A stretch of DNA of 64,000 bases from Mycolicibacterium neworleansense. Its GTDB lineage: Bacteria > Actinomycetota > Actinomycetes > Mycobacteriales > Mycobacteriaceae. The notes under the pieces are model-generated. The model did no database searches, was not told the DNA's origin, and saw only the letters and a program-made list of their open reading frames with translations. The stretch lies in NCBI RefSeq assembly GCF_001245615.1, contig NZ_CWKH01000001.1:2852001-2916000 (forward strand). The letters run 5' to 3'. This document shows, piece by piece, positions 35,556 through 45,698 of the stretch (position 1 is the stretch's first letter; each line of letters opens with the position of its first letter). Made by a program: the position numbers and the translations under genes.

Positions 35556-36259
35556 TCCTTTCCGGTCAGGATGCGGTGGTCGTGCAGACCGTGGTCGGGG
35601 GCTTCGGCACCGAGCGGATTGGTCACGCCGACAATGACACTGCGCTGGGTGGCGATGGCGCCGAGTCGTTCGACGGCGATCGCGCGTCGTGAGTTGTCCC
35701 GCACCTGCTCGAGATCGCCGACCACCAGGATCGGGCGGTTCGAGAACAGCGCCAGGGTGACTTTCAGCAGGAACAGTTCGAGGTCGGACAGTTCACTGAT
35801 GTAGGTGTCGCCGGCGGGCGGCTCCAGATTGCCGAACACCTCGCTCAGTGCGGATTCGCCGGCCCCGATCGGGACCCGGCGGTACCACGGGGCCAGCCAC
35901 CGACGCTGCTCGGCGAGCACCGTCTGCACGGTGACCGAGTCCTCCAGCTCGTCGATATCGGCGAAGGCCGCGATCGCGCAGTGCCGCCGGATCGCTGGCG
36001 GTGCCGTTTCGCCGCGGACCGTGACGGTGCCGTGAGTGGGTTTCAGACGCCCGGCCAGTGTCAGCAGCAGGGCGGTCTGGCCCCAACCACCAGGCATCTG
36101 GATGGCATGGAATCCCGGGGTGAGTTCGAGGTCGATGTCGCAGAACAGGGGGCCGTGCTCGCCATCGACCCCCAGCCCGGACGCGACGATCTCCGGCGTG
36201 TCCTGCACGTCGTCCGTCTCAGACGCCTGGACCTGCTCGGCGTCGTCCCTGTCTTCCAT
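35552..36259 (-). CDS. Degenerate ABC-type ATPase-like partner of the YhgE protein
   Basis: 235 residues. The fold order of an ABC ATPase is visible, but the motifs are worn: Walker A reads MPGGWGQTALLLTLAG (no Lys-Ser/Thr), the signature position is ISELSDLELFLL instead of LSGGQ, and Walker B is ILVVGDLEQ. ATP hydrolysis is therefore doubtful; it may act as a scaffold or regulatory subunit. The N-terminus (MEDRDDAEQVQASETDDVQD) is acidic and disordered. ATG 36259 has AAAGG upstream; an earlier GTG at 36280 is possible but lies in the operator. It is divergent from a TetR gene and coupled to the YhgE gene. Confidence 0.8.
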   Translation of the reverse strand: MEDRDDAEQVQASETDDVQDTPEIVASGLGVDGEHGPLFCDIDLELTPGFHAIQMPGGWGQTALLLTLAGRLKPTHGTVTVRGETAPPAIRRHCAIAAFADIDELEDSVTVQTVLAEQRRWLAPWYRRVPIGAGESALSEVFGNLEPPAGDTYISELSDLELFLLKVTLALFSNRPILVVGDLEQVRDNSRRAIAVERLGAIATQRSVIVGVTNPLGAEAPDHGLHDHRILTGKE

Positions 36260-36271
36260 CTCAGACCTTTC

Positions 36272-36307
36272 GATACTCACTGGTATCCATACGATACTAG
36301 CGAGTAT
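36272..36307. promoter_or_regulatory. Paired TetR operator-like sites
   Basis: GATAC-TCACTG-GTATC (36272-36287) and ATACT-AGCG-AGTAT (36294-36307), two AT-rich palindromes sharing the ATACT/AGTAT half. They lie between the divergent ATPase-like (36259) and TetR (36318) starts. Confidence 0.6.
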
Positions 36308-36317
36308 TGTGTTGGTC

Positions 36318-36929
36318 ATGTCGGCTGTCAAACCCGCACGCACCCGCCCCACCCGAGACGAGGTGCGCGACCGGATCCTGGATGCTGCGCTGAAGGTTTT
36401 CGCGGCCGAAGGGTTCGCCGGCGCCACCATCGACGCCATCGGCCACGCCGCGGGATTCACCAAGGGCGCGGTGTACTCCAATTTCGAATCCAAGGACGAG
36501 TTGTTCCTCGCGCTGCTGGACCGGCAGTTCGAGAGCCGCGGCGCGCTCATCGCGACCGCGCTCGACAGCGGACACGGCGACACCGCGGCGATCGCCTCGG
36601 CGTTGAGCCGGTCAACGCTGGATTCGATACACGACCAGACCGAGTACCAGATCGTGCTCATCGAGTACTGGCTGCGCGCGGTAAGGGATCCCCAGTTGCG
36701 CGAACGCCTGGTGGCGCGCCGCCGGGCGGCTGCCGATCAGGCCCTGCGGATCGTCGAACAAGCCGGCACCACGCTGCCCGGTCACCAGCTGTCCGCACTC
36801 GCCCAGCTGGTGGTCACCATCATCTCCGGCATCGCCACCGAGGAGGTGCTGCAACCGGGAACGGTCGATGTCGACACCCTCACCCGGCTGTTCACCGCGC
36901 TGCTCGAATCCTCCCCCGCCGCCCCGTAA
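36318..36929 (+). CDS. TetR-family regulator of the YhgE unit
   Basis: 203 residues. Helix-turn-helix: VRDRILDAALKVFAAEGFAGATIDAIG and FTKGAVYSNFESKDELFLALL (about 17-70), an AcrR-like signature. The C-terminal part has IEYWLRAVRDPQLRERLVARRRAAADQAL, typical of regulators of efflux systems. It is divergent from the YhgE pair, with two palindromes in the 58-bp gap. ATG 36318; a GTG nine bases earlier is possible. The PhoU-like gene converges with 6 bp between. Confidence 0.9.
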   Translation: MSAVKPARTRPTRDEVRDRILDAALKVFAAEGFAGATIDAIGHAAGFTKGAVYSNFESKDELFLALLDRQFESRGALIATALDSGHGDTAAIASALSRSTLDSIHDQTEYQIVLIEYWLRAVRDPQLRERLVARRRAAADQALRIVEQAGTTLPGHQLSALAQLVVTIISGIATEEVLQPGTVDVDTLTRLFTALLESSPAAP

Positions 36930-36935
36930 TGCGGC

Positions 36936-37595
36936 TCAGGCCAGCTTCTTGTGCAGGGGCCGGCCGCCGGTGGCCTCGAAGATGACCCGCTTGCCGATCT
37001 CCACGGCGTGGTCCGCATACCGCTCGTAGTAGCGGCCCAACAGGGCGACGTCGACGGCCGAGCACACTCCGTCCTCCCACTGACGGTCCAGCAGCAGAGT
37101 GAACAGGTGGCGATGCTCGGCGTCGACGGCGTCGTCCTCATCGCGCAGCCGGGCAGCGGCGTCTGGGTCGCGCGACACCAGCACCTCCTGCGCGGTCTGC
37201 GCCAACCGAACCGCCTGCGACCCCATGTCGGTGAAGCTCGCGCGCACCTCATCGGGCAGGGCGCACTCGGGATGGCGTAACCGCGAGATGTCGGCGACAT
37301 GCACCGCGAGCGCGCCCATCCGGTCGAGATCGGCCGCGATGTGCATCGAACCCACCACCGTCCGCAGCTCACTGGCGACCGGCTGCTGCAATGCCAGCAG
37401 ACGGAACGCCGCCTCCTCGATGCGGCGGTTGTACGCGACGATGTGTTCGTGATCGGCGATGACCTGCTCGGCCAGAGACAGGTCGGAGTCGAGCAGGGCC
37501 GCGTTGGCCCGCTCCATCGCACTCACCGCCAGTGCACACATCTCGGCGAGTTGAGTGCACAGTGCCGCCAACTCGTCGTGGAACGCCTTCCGCAT
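36936..37595 (-). CDS. phoU: PhoU-family phosphate-signalling regulator
   Basis: 219 residues from ATG 37595 (MRKAFHDELAALCTQL). It has two PhoU three-helix repeats, with the metal-binding E/D-x3-D patterns in DHEHIVAYNRRIEEAAF...DLDRMG and in the second repeat ...RYYERYADHAVEIGKRV. It negatively links the Pst transporter to the SenX3-RegX3 two-component system; mycobacteria have two such genes (phoY1, phoY2), and this looks like one of them. No pst genes are nearby. It lies downstream of choD on the same strand, 69 bp apart; co-transcription is uncertain. Confidence 0.92.
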   Translation of the reverse strand: MRKAFHDELAALCTQLAEMCALAVSAMERANAALLDSDLSLAEQVIADHEHIVAYNRRIEEAAFRLLALQQPVASELRTVVGSMHIAADLDRMGALAVHVADISRLRHPECALPDEVRASFTDMGSQAVRLAQTAQEVLVSRDPDAAARLRDEDDAVDAEHRHLFTLLLDRQWEDGVCSAVDVALLGRYYERYADHAVEIGKRVIFEATGGRPLHKKLA

Positions 37596-37663
37596 CTGCC
37601 ACACCCCTCCCGGCCGGACCTCGCCGTCCGGCAAGGGTTTACGTACCCGGAATGGGGCGAGGC

Positions 37664-39400
37664 CTAACCGCCCGAGGTGACCGGCTCGATCGGCAGGCGC
37701 CGAAGCCCGGCGGGCGCCTCGGTCGGGACCACGGGATGCTCGGGCGCGATCGGCGCCAGTTTCCGGTACGGCTCATTCTGCCCCGGACGCTGATCGTCCT
37801 GCCCTTTGTTCGGCCACAACGACGCCGCGCGTTCCGCCTGGGCCGTGATCGACAGCGACGGGTTCACACCGAGATTCGCCGAGATCGCGGCGCCGTCCAT
37901 GACATAGAGCGTCGGGTAGTTGTAGACGCGGTGATACGGGTCGATGACGCCGTGCTCGGCACTGTCGCCGATGGCCGCCCCGCCGAGGAAGTGTGCGGTC
38001 AGCGGGATGTTGAACAGCTCGCCCCAGGTGCCGCCGGCGACGCCGTCGACCTTCTCCGCCATCCGCCTGGTGAACTCGTTGCCCACCGGGATCCACGTCG
38101 GATTCGGTTCGCCGTGGCCCTGTTTGGACGTCATCACCCGCCTGCCCCCGGGCCCACGCTTGGTGAAGGTGGTGATCGAGTTGTCCAGGTGCTGCATCAC
38201 CAGCGCGATCACCGTGCGCTCGCTCCACCGCTGCGGGTTCAGCAGCCGGACCAGCTTGCCCGGATCCTCACGGGCCTGATCGAGGAACTGCCGCCAACGA
38301 GGAACGTCGGTACCCGCCGGCCCGGTGCCGTCGGTCATCAGCGTCTGCAGCAGGCCCATCGCGTTGGAGCCCTTGCCGTAGCGCACCGGTTCCACGTGGG
38401 TGTCGGAGGTGGGATGCACCGATGAGGTGATGGCCACGCCGTGCGTCAGATCCATGCCGGGCGTCACCGTGAGGGTCTGTGCGCCCACGATGGACTCGGA
38501 GTTGGTCCGGGTCAGCACGCCGAGACGAGAGGACAGCTTGGCAAGCCTTCCCGTATCGCGCATCTTGAACAGCAGCTTCTGGGTGTTGTACGTGCCCGCG
38601 GCGAGGATCAGGTGTGTAGCGGTGAAGGTCTTGCGGTGACGGCGCAGCTTGCTGCCGGTCCGTACGGTGGTGACCTCCCACAGCCCATCGGCGCGCAGCT
38701 CGAAGCTCGTCACCGTGGTCATCGGATGCACTTGCGCCCCAGCCGATTCGGCCAGCCCGAGGTAGTTCTTGACGAGCGTGTTCTTGGCGCCGTGCCGGCA
38801 GCCGGTCATGCATTCGCCGCACTCGATACATCCGGTGCGGGCCGGACCGACACCGCCGAAGAACGGGTCCGGCACAGTCTTGCCCGGCGTCATCTCGCCG
38901 TCGGGTCCGAAGAACACCCCGACCGGTGTGGCGACGAAGGTGTCCCCGCAACCCATATCGTCGGCCACCTCTTTGACGATGCGGTCCGCGTCGGTGAAGG
39001 TCGGGTTCTTCACCACGCCGAGCATGCGCTGTGCCTGGTCGTAGTGCGGCATGAGCTCGGCGCGCCAGTCGGTGATGTCCTTCCACTGCGGGTCGTTGAA
39101 GAACGGGTCCGGTGGCACGTACAGGGTGTTGGCGTAGTTCAGCGATCCACCGCCCACCCCCGCGCCGGCCAGGATCATCACGTTCCGCAGCAGGTGGATG
39201 CGCTGGATGCCGTACATGCCCAGCTGCGGTGCCCACAGGAACTTCCGCAGGTCCCACGAGGTCTTGGCGAAGTCCGCATCGGCGAACCGCTGGCCGGCTT
39301 CGAGTACACCGACCCGATAACCCTTCTCCGTCAGCCGTAGCGCACTCACGCTGCCGCCGAACCCAGAACCGATCACCAAGACGTCGTAGTCAGGCTTCAT
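37664..39400 (-). CDS. choD: GMC-type FAD oxidoreductase annotated as cholesterol oxidase (ChoD-like)
   Basis: 578 residues, the size of Rv3409c. FAD-binding DYDVLVIGSGFGGSVSALRL is at the N-terminus; AGAGVGGGSLNYANTLYVP is the GMC second motif. GPARTGCIECGECMTGCRHGAKN forms a Cys-rich, ferredoxin-like patch. The C-terminus carries the GMC His/Asn region (NIPLTAHFLGGAAIG). It has been proposed to oxidise cholesterol at the 3-position, but its true substrate in mycobacteria is disputed. It follows guaB2-guaB3 in M. tuberculosis; here a palindrome-flanked gene separates it from guaB3. Confidence 0.92.
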   Translation of the reverse strand: MKPDYDVLVIGSGFGGSVSALRLTEKGYRVGVLEAGQRFADADFAKTSWDLRKFLWAPQLGMYGIQRIHLLRNVMILAGAGVGGGSLNYANTLYVPPDPFFNDPQWKDITDWRAELMPHYDQAQRMLGVVKNPTFTDADRIVKEVADDMGCGDTFVATPVGVFFGPDGEMTPGKTVPDPFFGGVGPARTGCIECGECMTGCRHGAKNTLVKNYLGLAESAGAQVHPMTTVTSFELRADGLWEVTTVRTGSKLRRHRKTFTATHLILAAGTYNTQKLLFKMRDTGRLAKLSSRLGVLTRTNSESIVGAQTLTVTPGMDLTHGVAITSSVHPTSDTHVEPVRYGKGSNAMGLLQTLMTDGTGPAGTDVPRWRQFLDQAREDPGKLVRLLNPQRWSERTVIALVMQHLDNSITTFTKRGPGGRRVMTSKQGHGEPNPTWIPVGNEFTRRMAEKVDGVAGGTWGELFNIPLTAHFLGGAAIGDSAEHGVIDPYHRVYNYPTLYVMDGAAISANLGVNPSLSITAQAERAASLWPNKGQDDQRPGQNEPYRKLAPIAPEHPVVPTEAPAGLRRLPIEPVTSGG

Positions 39401-39470
39401 GTGATCAGTATGACGCTACCCGCAGGTAACTTCTAGACAGGAGGCCCTAACTTGTAAAGACGAGTTCTCG

Positions 39471-39530
39471 GCGAGCAGACACAGAATCGCATGATTTGCG
39501 CCTGTGCAGTGCGAGTCTCTGTCTGCTCGG
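39471..39530. repeat. Hairpin repeat, copy 1 (left flank of the DUF559 gene)
   Basis: Two 21-nt arms (39471-39491 and 39510-39530) with 18 of 21 complementary positions: GCGAGCAGACACAGAATCGC against GCGAGTCTCTGTCTGCTCGG, 18-nt loop. Its sequence is an inverted version of copy 2 at 40527: the base that distinguishes the arms is swapped between copies. Confidence 0.75.
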
Positions 39531-39619
39531 CGGCGAGGGGTTATCCACAAGCCGAGGTCTATCCCCAAATGGCCGAAGTAGTGCGGCGCGCGACGAGCGC
39601 GGCGGCACAGGATTCGGTC

Positions 39620-40522
39620 ATGACTGCATCGACCGTGACCGCCACGGCGCTGGCGCTGTTGGACGATCTCGGTGGATTCGCGACCACCCGCCAGTTGTTG
39701 ACCGTGATGACGCGGCAGCAGCTGGACGTCCAGGTGCGCAGGGGTGCACTCACCCGAGTTTGGTACGGCATCTATGCCGCGGCCAAGCCAGATCTGAGGG
39801 GGCGCCTGGCCGCGCTGGACCTCTACATAGGCGGTGAAGCAGTCCTATGTATGGGAACTGCCGCCACGCTGTACGGCTTCGACTTCGAGAACACGACATC
39901 CATCCACATGCTCGATCCAGGTGTCCGCGTGCGACCGTGCGTCGGCCTGATGGTTCACCAACGGTCGGGCGCGCCTCTGCGGCGTATTTCCGGACGGCTG
40001 GCGACGGCCCCGGCCTGGACGGCAGTCGAGATCGCCCGGCAGCTACCTCGACCGCGAGCGCTCGCGGCATTGGACGGCGCGCTTCATTCGTTGCAGTGCA
40101 CTGCCGCCGACCTGGACAAGACAGTGCGCGAGCAGCGCGGCCGGCGCGGCATCGTGGCGGTGCGAGACCTCCTCCAATATGCCGATGGCCGGGCCGAATC
40201 CGCGATGGAAAGCGAGGCCAGGCTGGTCATGATCGACTACGGGCTACCGCGCCCCGAACTTCAACATGAGATCCGCGGCCGGAACGGCGAGACGTGGCGA
40301 GTCGATTTCGCTTGGCCCGACGCGCGAGTAGCCGCGGAGTATGAGGGGCTGGACTGGCACAGCGGCCCAGTCAAGATGATCGACGACAAGAAGCGGTTCG
40401 CCGGCATCCAAGAGCAGGGGTGGACGGTCATTCCGATGGTGGCTGAAGATGTCCGTCGGTACCCCAGTCAGCTCGCCGAGCGGATCGACTATCACCTCTC
40501 GGCAGCGCCCCTCGCCGGTTAA
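39620..40522 (+). CDS. AbiEi-like/DUF559 protein with a PD-(D/E)XK endonuclease-like C-terminus
   Basis: 300 residues from ATG 39620; ATG 39569 is an alternative. The N-terminal part LLDDLGGFATTRQLLTVMTRQQLDVQVRRG with VWYGIYA resembles the AbiEi antitoxin-type winged helix. The C-terminal part SAMESEARLVMIDYGLPRPELQ and WRVDFAWPDARVAAEYEGLDWH has the DUF559/Vsr pattern with catalytic Glu, Asp and Glu candidates. It lies between choD and guaB3, which are adjacent in M. tuberculosis, and is flanked by near-identical hairpins at 39471-39530 and 40527-40586. This looks like a small mobile or selfish gene rather than part of the purine locus. No toxin partner is present. Confidence 0.83.
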   Translation: MTASTVTATALALLDDLGGFATTRQLLTVMTRQQLDVQVRRGALTRVWYGIYAAAKPDLRGRLAALDLYIGGEAVLCMGTAATLYGFDFENTTSIHMLDPGVRVRPCVGLMVHQRSGAPLRRISGRLATAPAWTAVEIARQLPRPRALAALDGALHSLQCTAADLDKTVREQRGRRGIVAVRDLLQYADGRAESAMESEARLVMIDYGLPRPELQHEIRGRNGETWRVDFAWPDARVAAEYEGLDWHSGPVKMIDDKKRFAGIQEQGWTVIPMVAEDVRRYPSQLAERIDYHLSAAPLAG

Positions 40523-40526
40523 GACC

Positions 40527-40586
40527 GCGAGCAGACACAGACTCGCACCAAACACACCCGGGTAATGCGATTCTCTGTCTGCTCGG
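40527..40586. repeat. Hairpin repeat, copy 2 (right flank of the DUF559 gene)
   Basis: Arms at 40527-40547 and 40566-40586, 18 of 21 complementary, 18-nt loop. It starts 4 bp after the DUF559 stop and ends 6 bp before the guaB3 stop, so it may also serve as a bidirectional terminator. It is inverted relative to copy 1. Confidence 0.75.
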
Positions 40587-40592
40587 CGGATA

Positions 40593-41729
40593 TCAGGATC
40601 CGACGGTCAGGCCGACCTTCTGGAACTCCTTGAGGTCGCAGTACCCAGCCTTGGCCATCGACCGGCGCAGGCCACCGACCAGGTTCAGCGAGCCGAACGG
40701 ATCGTCGGACGGGCCGTTGAGCACCTGCTCCAGGGCGGGCCGCTCCCCGACGGCCACCTGCAGCAGGGCGCCGCGCGGCAACGACGGGTGTGCCGCCGCC
40801 GACGGCCAGAACCAGCCGCCGCCCAGCGCCTCATCCGAGACCGCCAGCGGCGTGCCCAGCACGACGGCATCGGCACCGCAGGCGATCGCCTTGGCCAGGT
40901 CGCCGGACGTGTGGATGTCGCCGTCGGCCAGCACGTGCACGTAACGGCCGCCGGTCTCGTCGAGGTATTCGCGACGCGCGGCCGCCGCATCGGCGATCGC
41001 AGTCGCCATCGGCACGCTGATGCCGAGCACCTCGTCGCTGGTGGTGACCCCGGCCGTGGAGCCGTAGCCGACGATCACACCGGCCGCGCCCGTGCGCATC
41101 AGGTGCAGCGCGGTGCGGTGGTCGAGCACACCGCCGGCCACCACGGGCACGTCGAGTTCGGAGATGAACGTCTTGAGGTTCAGCGGTTCACCGTCGGACG
41201 CCACGCGCTCGGCGGAGACGATGGTGCCCTGGATGACGAGCAGGTCGATTCCGGCGGCCACCAGGGTCGGGGTCAGCGCCTGGGCGTTCTGCGGGCTGAC
41301 CCGCACGGCCGTGGTCACACCGGCCTCGCGGATACGGGCCACCGCTGCGCCGAGCAGGTCGGGGTCCAGCGGTGCGGCATGCAACTGCTGCAGCAGCCGG
41401 ATCGCGGCCGAGTCATCGTCGGCAGTCGCGGCGATGTCGAGGACCTGGGCGACCTTCTCCTCGACATCGGCGTGCCGACCGATCAGCCCTTCGCCGTTGA
41501 GCACCCCGAGCCCGCCGAGGCGGCCCATCTCGATCGCGAACTCCACCGACACCAGCGCATCGGTGGGATGCGCGACGACCGGAACCTCGAAGCGGTAGGC
41601 ATCGAGCTGCCAGGCCGTCGAAACATCCTTGGACGACCGGGTGCGCCGCGAGGGCACGATCGTGATGTCGTCGAGTTCATAGGTGCGGCGGGCGGTTCTG
41701 CCCATGCCGATTTCAACCATGTCGCGCAT
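40593..41729 (-). CDS. guaB3: GuaB3, IMP dehydrogenase/GMP reductase-like protein
   Basis: 378 residues, without CBS domains. ATG at 41729; a second in-frame ATG at 41720 (MVEIGMGRTARRTYELDD) is also reasonable. TIM barrel with VPVVAHPTDALVSVEFAI at the N-terminus, VVAGGVLDHRTALHLM and GAAGVIVGYGSTAGVTTSDE at the flap/catalytic-loop position, where the usual IMPDH Cys is not present in the normal context. It is adjacent to true guaB2 on the same strand (29 bp between). The function of GuaB3 in mycobacteria is unclear. Confidence 0.94.
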   Translation of the reverse strand: MRDMVEIGMGRTARRTYELDDITIVPSRRTRSSKDVSTAWQLDAYRFEVPVVAHPTDALVSVEFAIEMGRLGGLGVLNGEGLIGRHADVEEKVAQVLDIAATADDDSAAIRLLQQLHAAPLDPDLLGAAVARIREAGVTTAVRVSPQNAQALTPTLVAAGIDLLVIQGTIVSAERVASDGEPLNLKTFISELDVPVVAGGVLDHRTALHLMRTGAAGVIVGYGSTAGVTTSDEVLGISVPMATAIADAAAARREYLDETGGRYVHVLADGDIHTSGDLAKAIACGADAVVLGTPLAVSDEALGGGWFWPSAAAHPSLPRGALLQVAVGERPALEQVLNGPSDDPFGSLNLVGGLRRSMAKAGYCDLKEFQKVGLTVGS

Positions 41730-41758
41730 GACTGCTCTTAGTCTCCTGCCCCACCGAG

Positions 41759-43335
<1,577 letters not shown>

Positions 43336-43459
43336 AACCCGATTCTATCGGCTCGGATATTTACGGTGATGTTGCCGCTCCTTGCACCTCAGGGCGCACA
43401 TCAGCGTGCACATCGGGACGGCTGGCGCGATGGGAGTCCCGCTGCGTAGTGTGGGACTC

Positions 43460-43864
43460 GTGCGTGACCACCTCCCCCCTGGTTTGCCGCCCGATCCGTT
43501 TGCCGACGATCCCTGCGATCCGTCGGCTGCGCTGGACGCGATCGAGCCGGGCCAGCCTCTGGACCCCCAGGAACGGACTGCTGTCGAGGCTGATCTCGCG
43601 GACCTCGCGGTCTACGAAGCATTGTTGGCGCACAAGGGAATTCGTGGCCTCGTCGTGTGCTGCGACGAATGCCAGCAGGACCACTACCACGACTGGGACA
43701 TGCTGCGGGCCAACCTGCTGCAACTGCTTGTCGACGGCACCGTGCGCCCGCACGAGCCGGCCTACGATCCCGAGCCCGATGCCTACGTGACGTGGGATTA
43801 CTGCCGCGGTTATGCCGACGCGTCCCTCAACGAGGCCACCTCGGACACCGACGGCTACCGCTGA
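43460..43864 (+). CDS. Conserved actinobacterial protein of unknown function (Rv3412-like, DUF5319)
   Basis: 134 residues from GTG 43460 ([20 protein letters not shown]). Highly acidic N-terminus; a central stretch [33 protein letters not shown] contains a Cys-Cys-x2-Cys and two His, a plausible metal site. The strong conservation across mycobacteria, as I recall for Rv3412, argues for a basic role, but none is known. It is divergent from guaB2 (160 bp between starts) and convergent with rsdA, with a 10-bp overlap of the ends. The upstream in-frame ATGs at 43382 and 43430 are not supported by the family N-terminus. Confidence 0.85.
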   Translation: MRDHLPPGLPPDPFADDPCDPSAALDAIEPGQPLDPQERTAVEADLADLAVYEALLAHKGIRGLVVCCDECQQDHYHDWDMLRANLLQLLVDGTVRPHEPAYDPEPDAYVTWDYCRGYADASLNEATSDTDGYR

Positions 43865-45027
43865 GAACCGCCTAGCCCCGGCAACAGGGGCAGTTCGGTC
43901 ACCGGCAACGCCGGACCTTCACCACCACGCCCACCCGACGGGCTCTCGTGACCTGCGCCACTGCCAGTCTCGGCAGGGGCGGCCACCGTCGTGCGTACCG
44001 GCGGGGCCGACGGCACCGAGGTGGGCTCCACCGCAGGCGCGACTGTCGTGGTGACCGGCGGTGCCTCGACCGCCGGAGCGGCCGAAGTGGTGGCCGCGGA
44101 GGTGGTGTGGGTCGCCGATGCCGGCGGCGATGAGGTCGCGGCCGGTGCCGACACACTCGTCGTCGGCTCGGCACTGCTGGTCGGCGAGGGTGTCACCGAC
44201 GACGAGGGCTGAGTGGTCGTCGGCTGAGATGTCTCCGACGGCGTGGACGTCGCGGACGGCCCGGGCGTCGTGGACGTCTCCGACCCGGGTGTGGTCTCCG
44301 TCGGGGACGTCGAGGGCGCTGTGGTCGGGGTGGACGTCGCGGTCCCGGGCGCCGGGCTCTCGGACGCGGGCGACGGCGTCGTCGTCACCGTCACTTCGGG
44401 CAACACCACCGGCGGCGCATCGGGCGGCACGGTCGCATCCGGGTCGCGGTTCTCCACCTTCACCGACAGCTGCTGCCACTGGTCGACGAGCTCCTGCTTG
44501 CGCTGCTCGTCACCGACGGTGGCGACCGTGGTGGTCAGGGTCTGCAGCTTCTGCTGCGCCTGTTCCCACTGCCCTTCGTCGATCAGCTGCTGCACCTGCT
44601 TGAGCTCGCTGGACGCCAGTTCGACGCCCACGTCGCGAGTCACCGGCGCCGACCCGAAGACCAGGCCGCGCACGCCGTACAGCGCGTCGCCCGGGCCCGA
44701 GCCGTACACGGCTGCACCGAACCCGCCGAGGCACAGCACCGCGGCCGCCATCGAGCCGACCAACGCCATCGGGAAGCGCACCCGCCCCTGCCCGGTGGCC
44801 TTGTTGAGCGCCGCCACGGCCTCGCGTGGCGTCGCGATGCCCGACATCGGGGTGCGGCGTGCGTCGTCGCGCCACCCGGCCAGCAGGACGGCCAGCTCGG
44901 CCTCTTCCCGGTCGGTCGCATAGACCTGGCGCTCCAGCGACAGCGCCTCGATGAATTTCTCGGACCGGTTGATCTCGTTGAGGGACGGATCACCACCGTT
45001 TGAGGTCCAGCGGCCGAAGTCAGGCAT
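43855..45027 (-). CDS. rsdA: Anti-sigma-D factor RsdA
   Basis: 390 residues. The cytoplasmic N-terminal domain (about 1-80, with NEINRSEKFIEALSLERQVYATDREEAELAVLLAGWRDD) binds SigD. One transmembrane helix (about 84-108) is followed by a helical DALYGVRG...QQLIDEGQWEQAQQKL segment and a very long Ser/Thr/Pro-rich extracytoplasmic tail of about 200 residues, longer than I recall for M. tuberculosis RsdA. It releases SigD upon regulated proteolysis. The start is ATG 45027; GTG 45033 is possible. It overlaps the end of sigD by 8 bp (coupled translation). Confidence 0.93.
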   Translation of the reverse strand: MPDFGRWTSNGGDPSLNEINRSEKFIEALSLERQVYATDREEAELAVLLAGWRDDARRTPMSGIATPREAVAALNKATGQGRVRFPMALVGSMAAAVLCLGGFGAAVYGSGPGDALYGVRGLVFGSAPVTRDVGVELASSELKQVQQLIDEGQWEQAQQKLQTLTTTVATVGDEQRKQELVDQWQQLSVKVENRDPDATVPPDAPPVVLPEVTVTTTPSPASESPAPGTATSTPTTAPSTSPTETTPGSETSTTPGPSATSTPSETSQPTTTQPSSSVTPSPTSSAEPTTSVSAPAATSSPPASATHTTSAATTSAAPAVEAPPVTTTVAPAVEPTSVPSAPPVRTTVAAPAETGSGAGHESPSGGRGGEGPALPVTELPLLPGLGGSQR

Positions 45028-45598
45028 GATCACGCCCCGTCGCCATGATCTCGGTCTTCAGCCGGGCCAGCGCCCGGTGCTGAGCCACTCGCACCGCGCC
45101 GGCGGTGCTGCCGACGGCCTCGGCGGTCTCCTCGGCGCTCATGCCGACCACGACCCGCAGGATCAGGATCTCGCGCTGCTTTTCGGGCAGCACCGACAGC
45201 AGCCTGGCCATTCGTTCTGAGGACTCGGTGTCGAGCGCGGATTGCTCGGGCCCCGCGTCAAGGGAGAACCGCTCGGGCACCACGTCCGTGGGCTCGGCAC
45301 GATTCCTGGCCGCCGCGCGATGCGCGTCAGCAACCTTGTGCGCAGCGATGCCATAGACAAAGGCCAGGAACGGGCGTCCCTGATCTTTGTAGCGCGGCAG
45401 CGCCGTAATGGCGGCCAAGCACACCTCCTGCGCAACGTCATCAGCTGAGAGACCACTGCGCTCGGTCGCCCCCACCCTCGCCCGCACATACCGAACGACG
45501 ATCGGCCGAATGATCTCCAGCACTTCCGAGAGCGCGTTCCGATCACCTGCCACTGCCTCAGCAACGACAATGTCGAGACGGTCTCCCGAACTTGTCAT
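45020..45598 (-). CDS. sigD: ECF RNA polymerase sigma factor SigD
   Basis: 192 residues. Sigma region 2: VRYVRARVGATERSGLSADDVAQEVCLAAITALPRYKDQG and FVYGIAAHKVADAHR. Region 4: LPEKQREILILRVVVGMSAEETAEAVGSTAGAVRVAQHRALARLK, the -35 recognition helix-turn-helix. SigD works at the (p)ppGpp-linked starvation response in M. tuberculosis. It is the first gene of the sigD-rsdA pair. The 100 bp upstream (45599-45698) shows no other gene; no SigD autoregulatory promoter was identified by eye. Confidence 0.96.
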   Translation of the reverse strand: MTSSGDRLDIVVAEAVAGDRNALSEVLEIIRPIVVRYVRARVGATERSGLSADDVAQEVCLAAITALPRYKDQGRPFLAFVYGIAAHKVADAHRAAARNRAEPTDVVPERFSLDAGPEQSALDTESSERMARLLSVLPEKQREILILRVVVGMSAEETAEAVGSTAGAVRVAQHRALARLKTEIMATGRDHA

Positions 45599-45698
45599 CG
45601 TGGGCGATCTCTCCAGCGTTACGTTGCATCGACACTCGCGTCGATTGGCTCAGCTAAACAATAACGATCGATGAAGGCGGAACCATGCCGGTGCCGGT

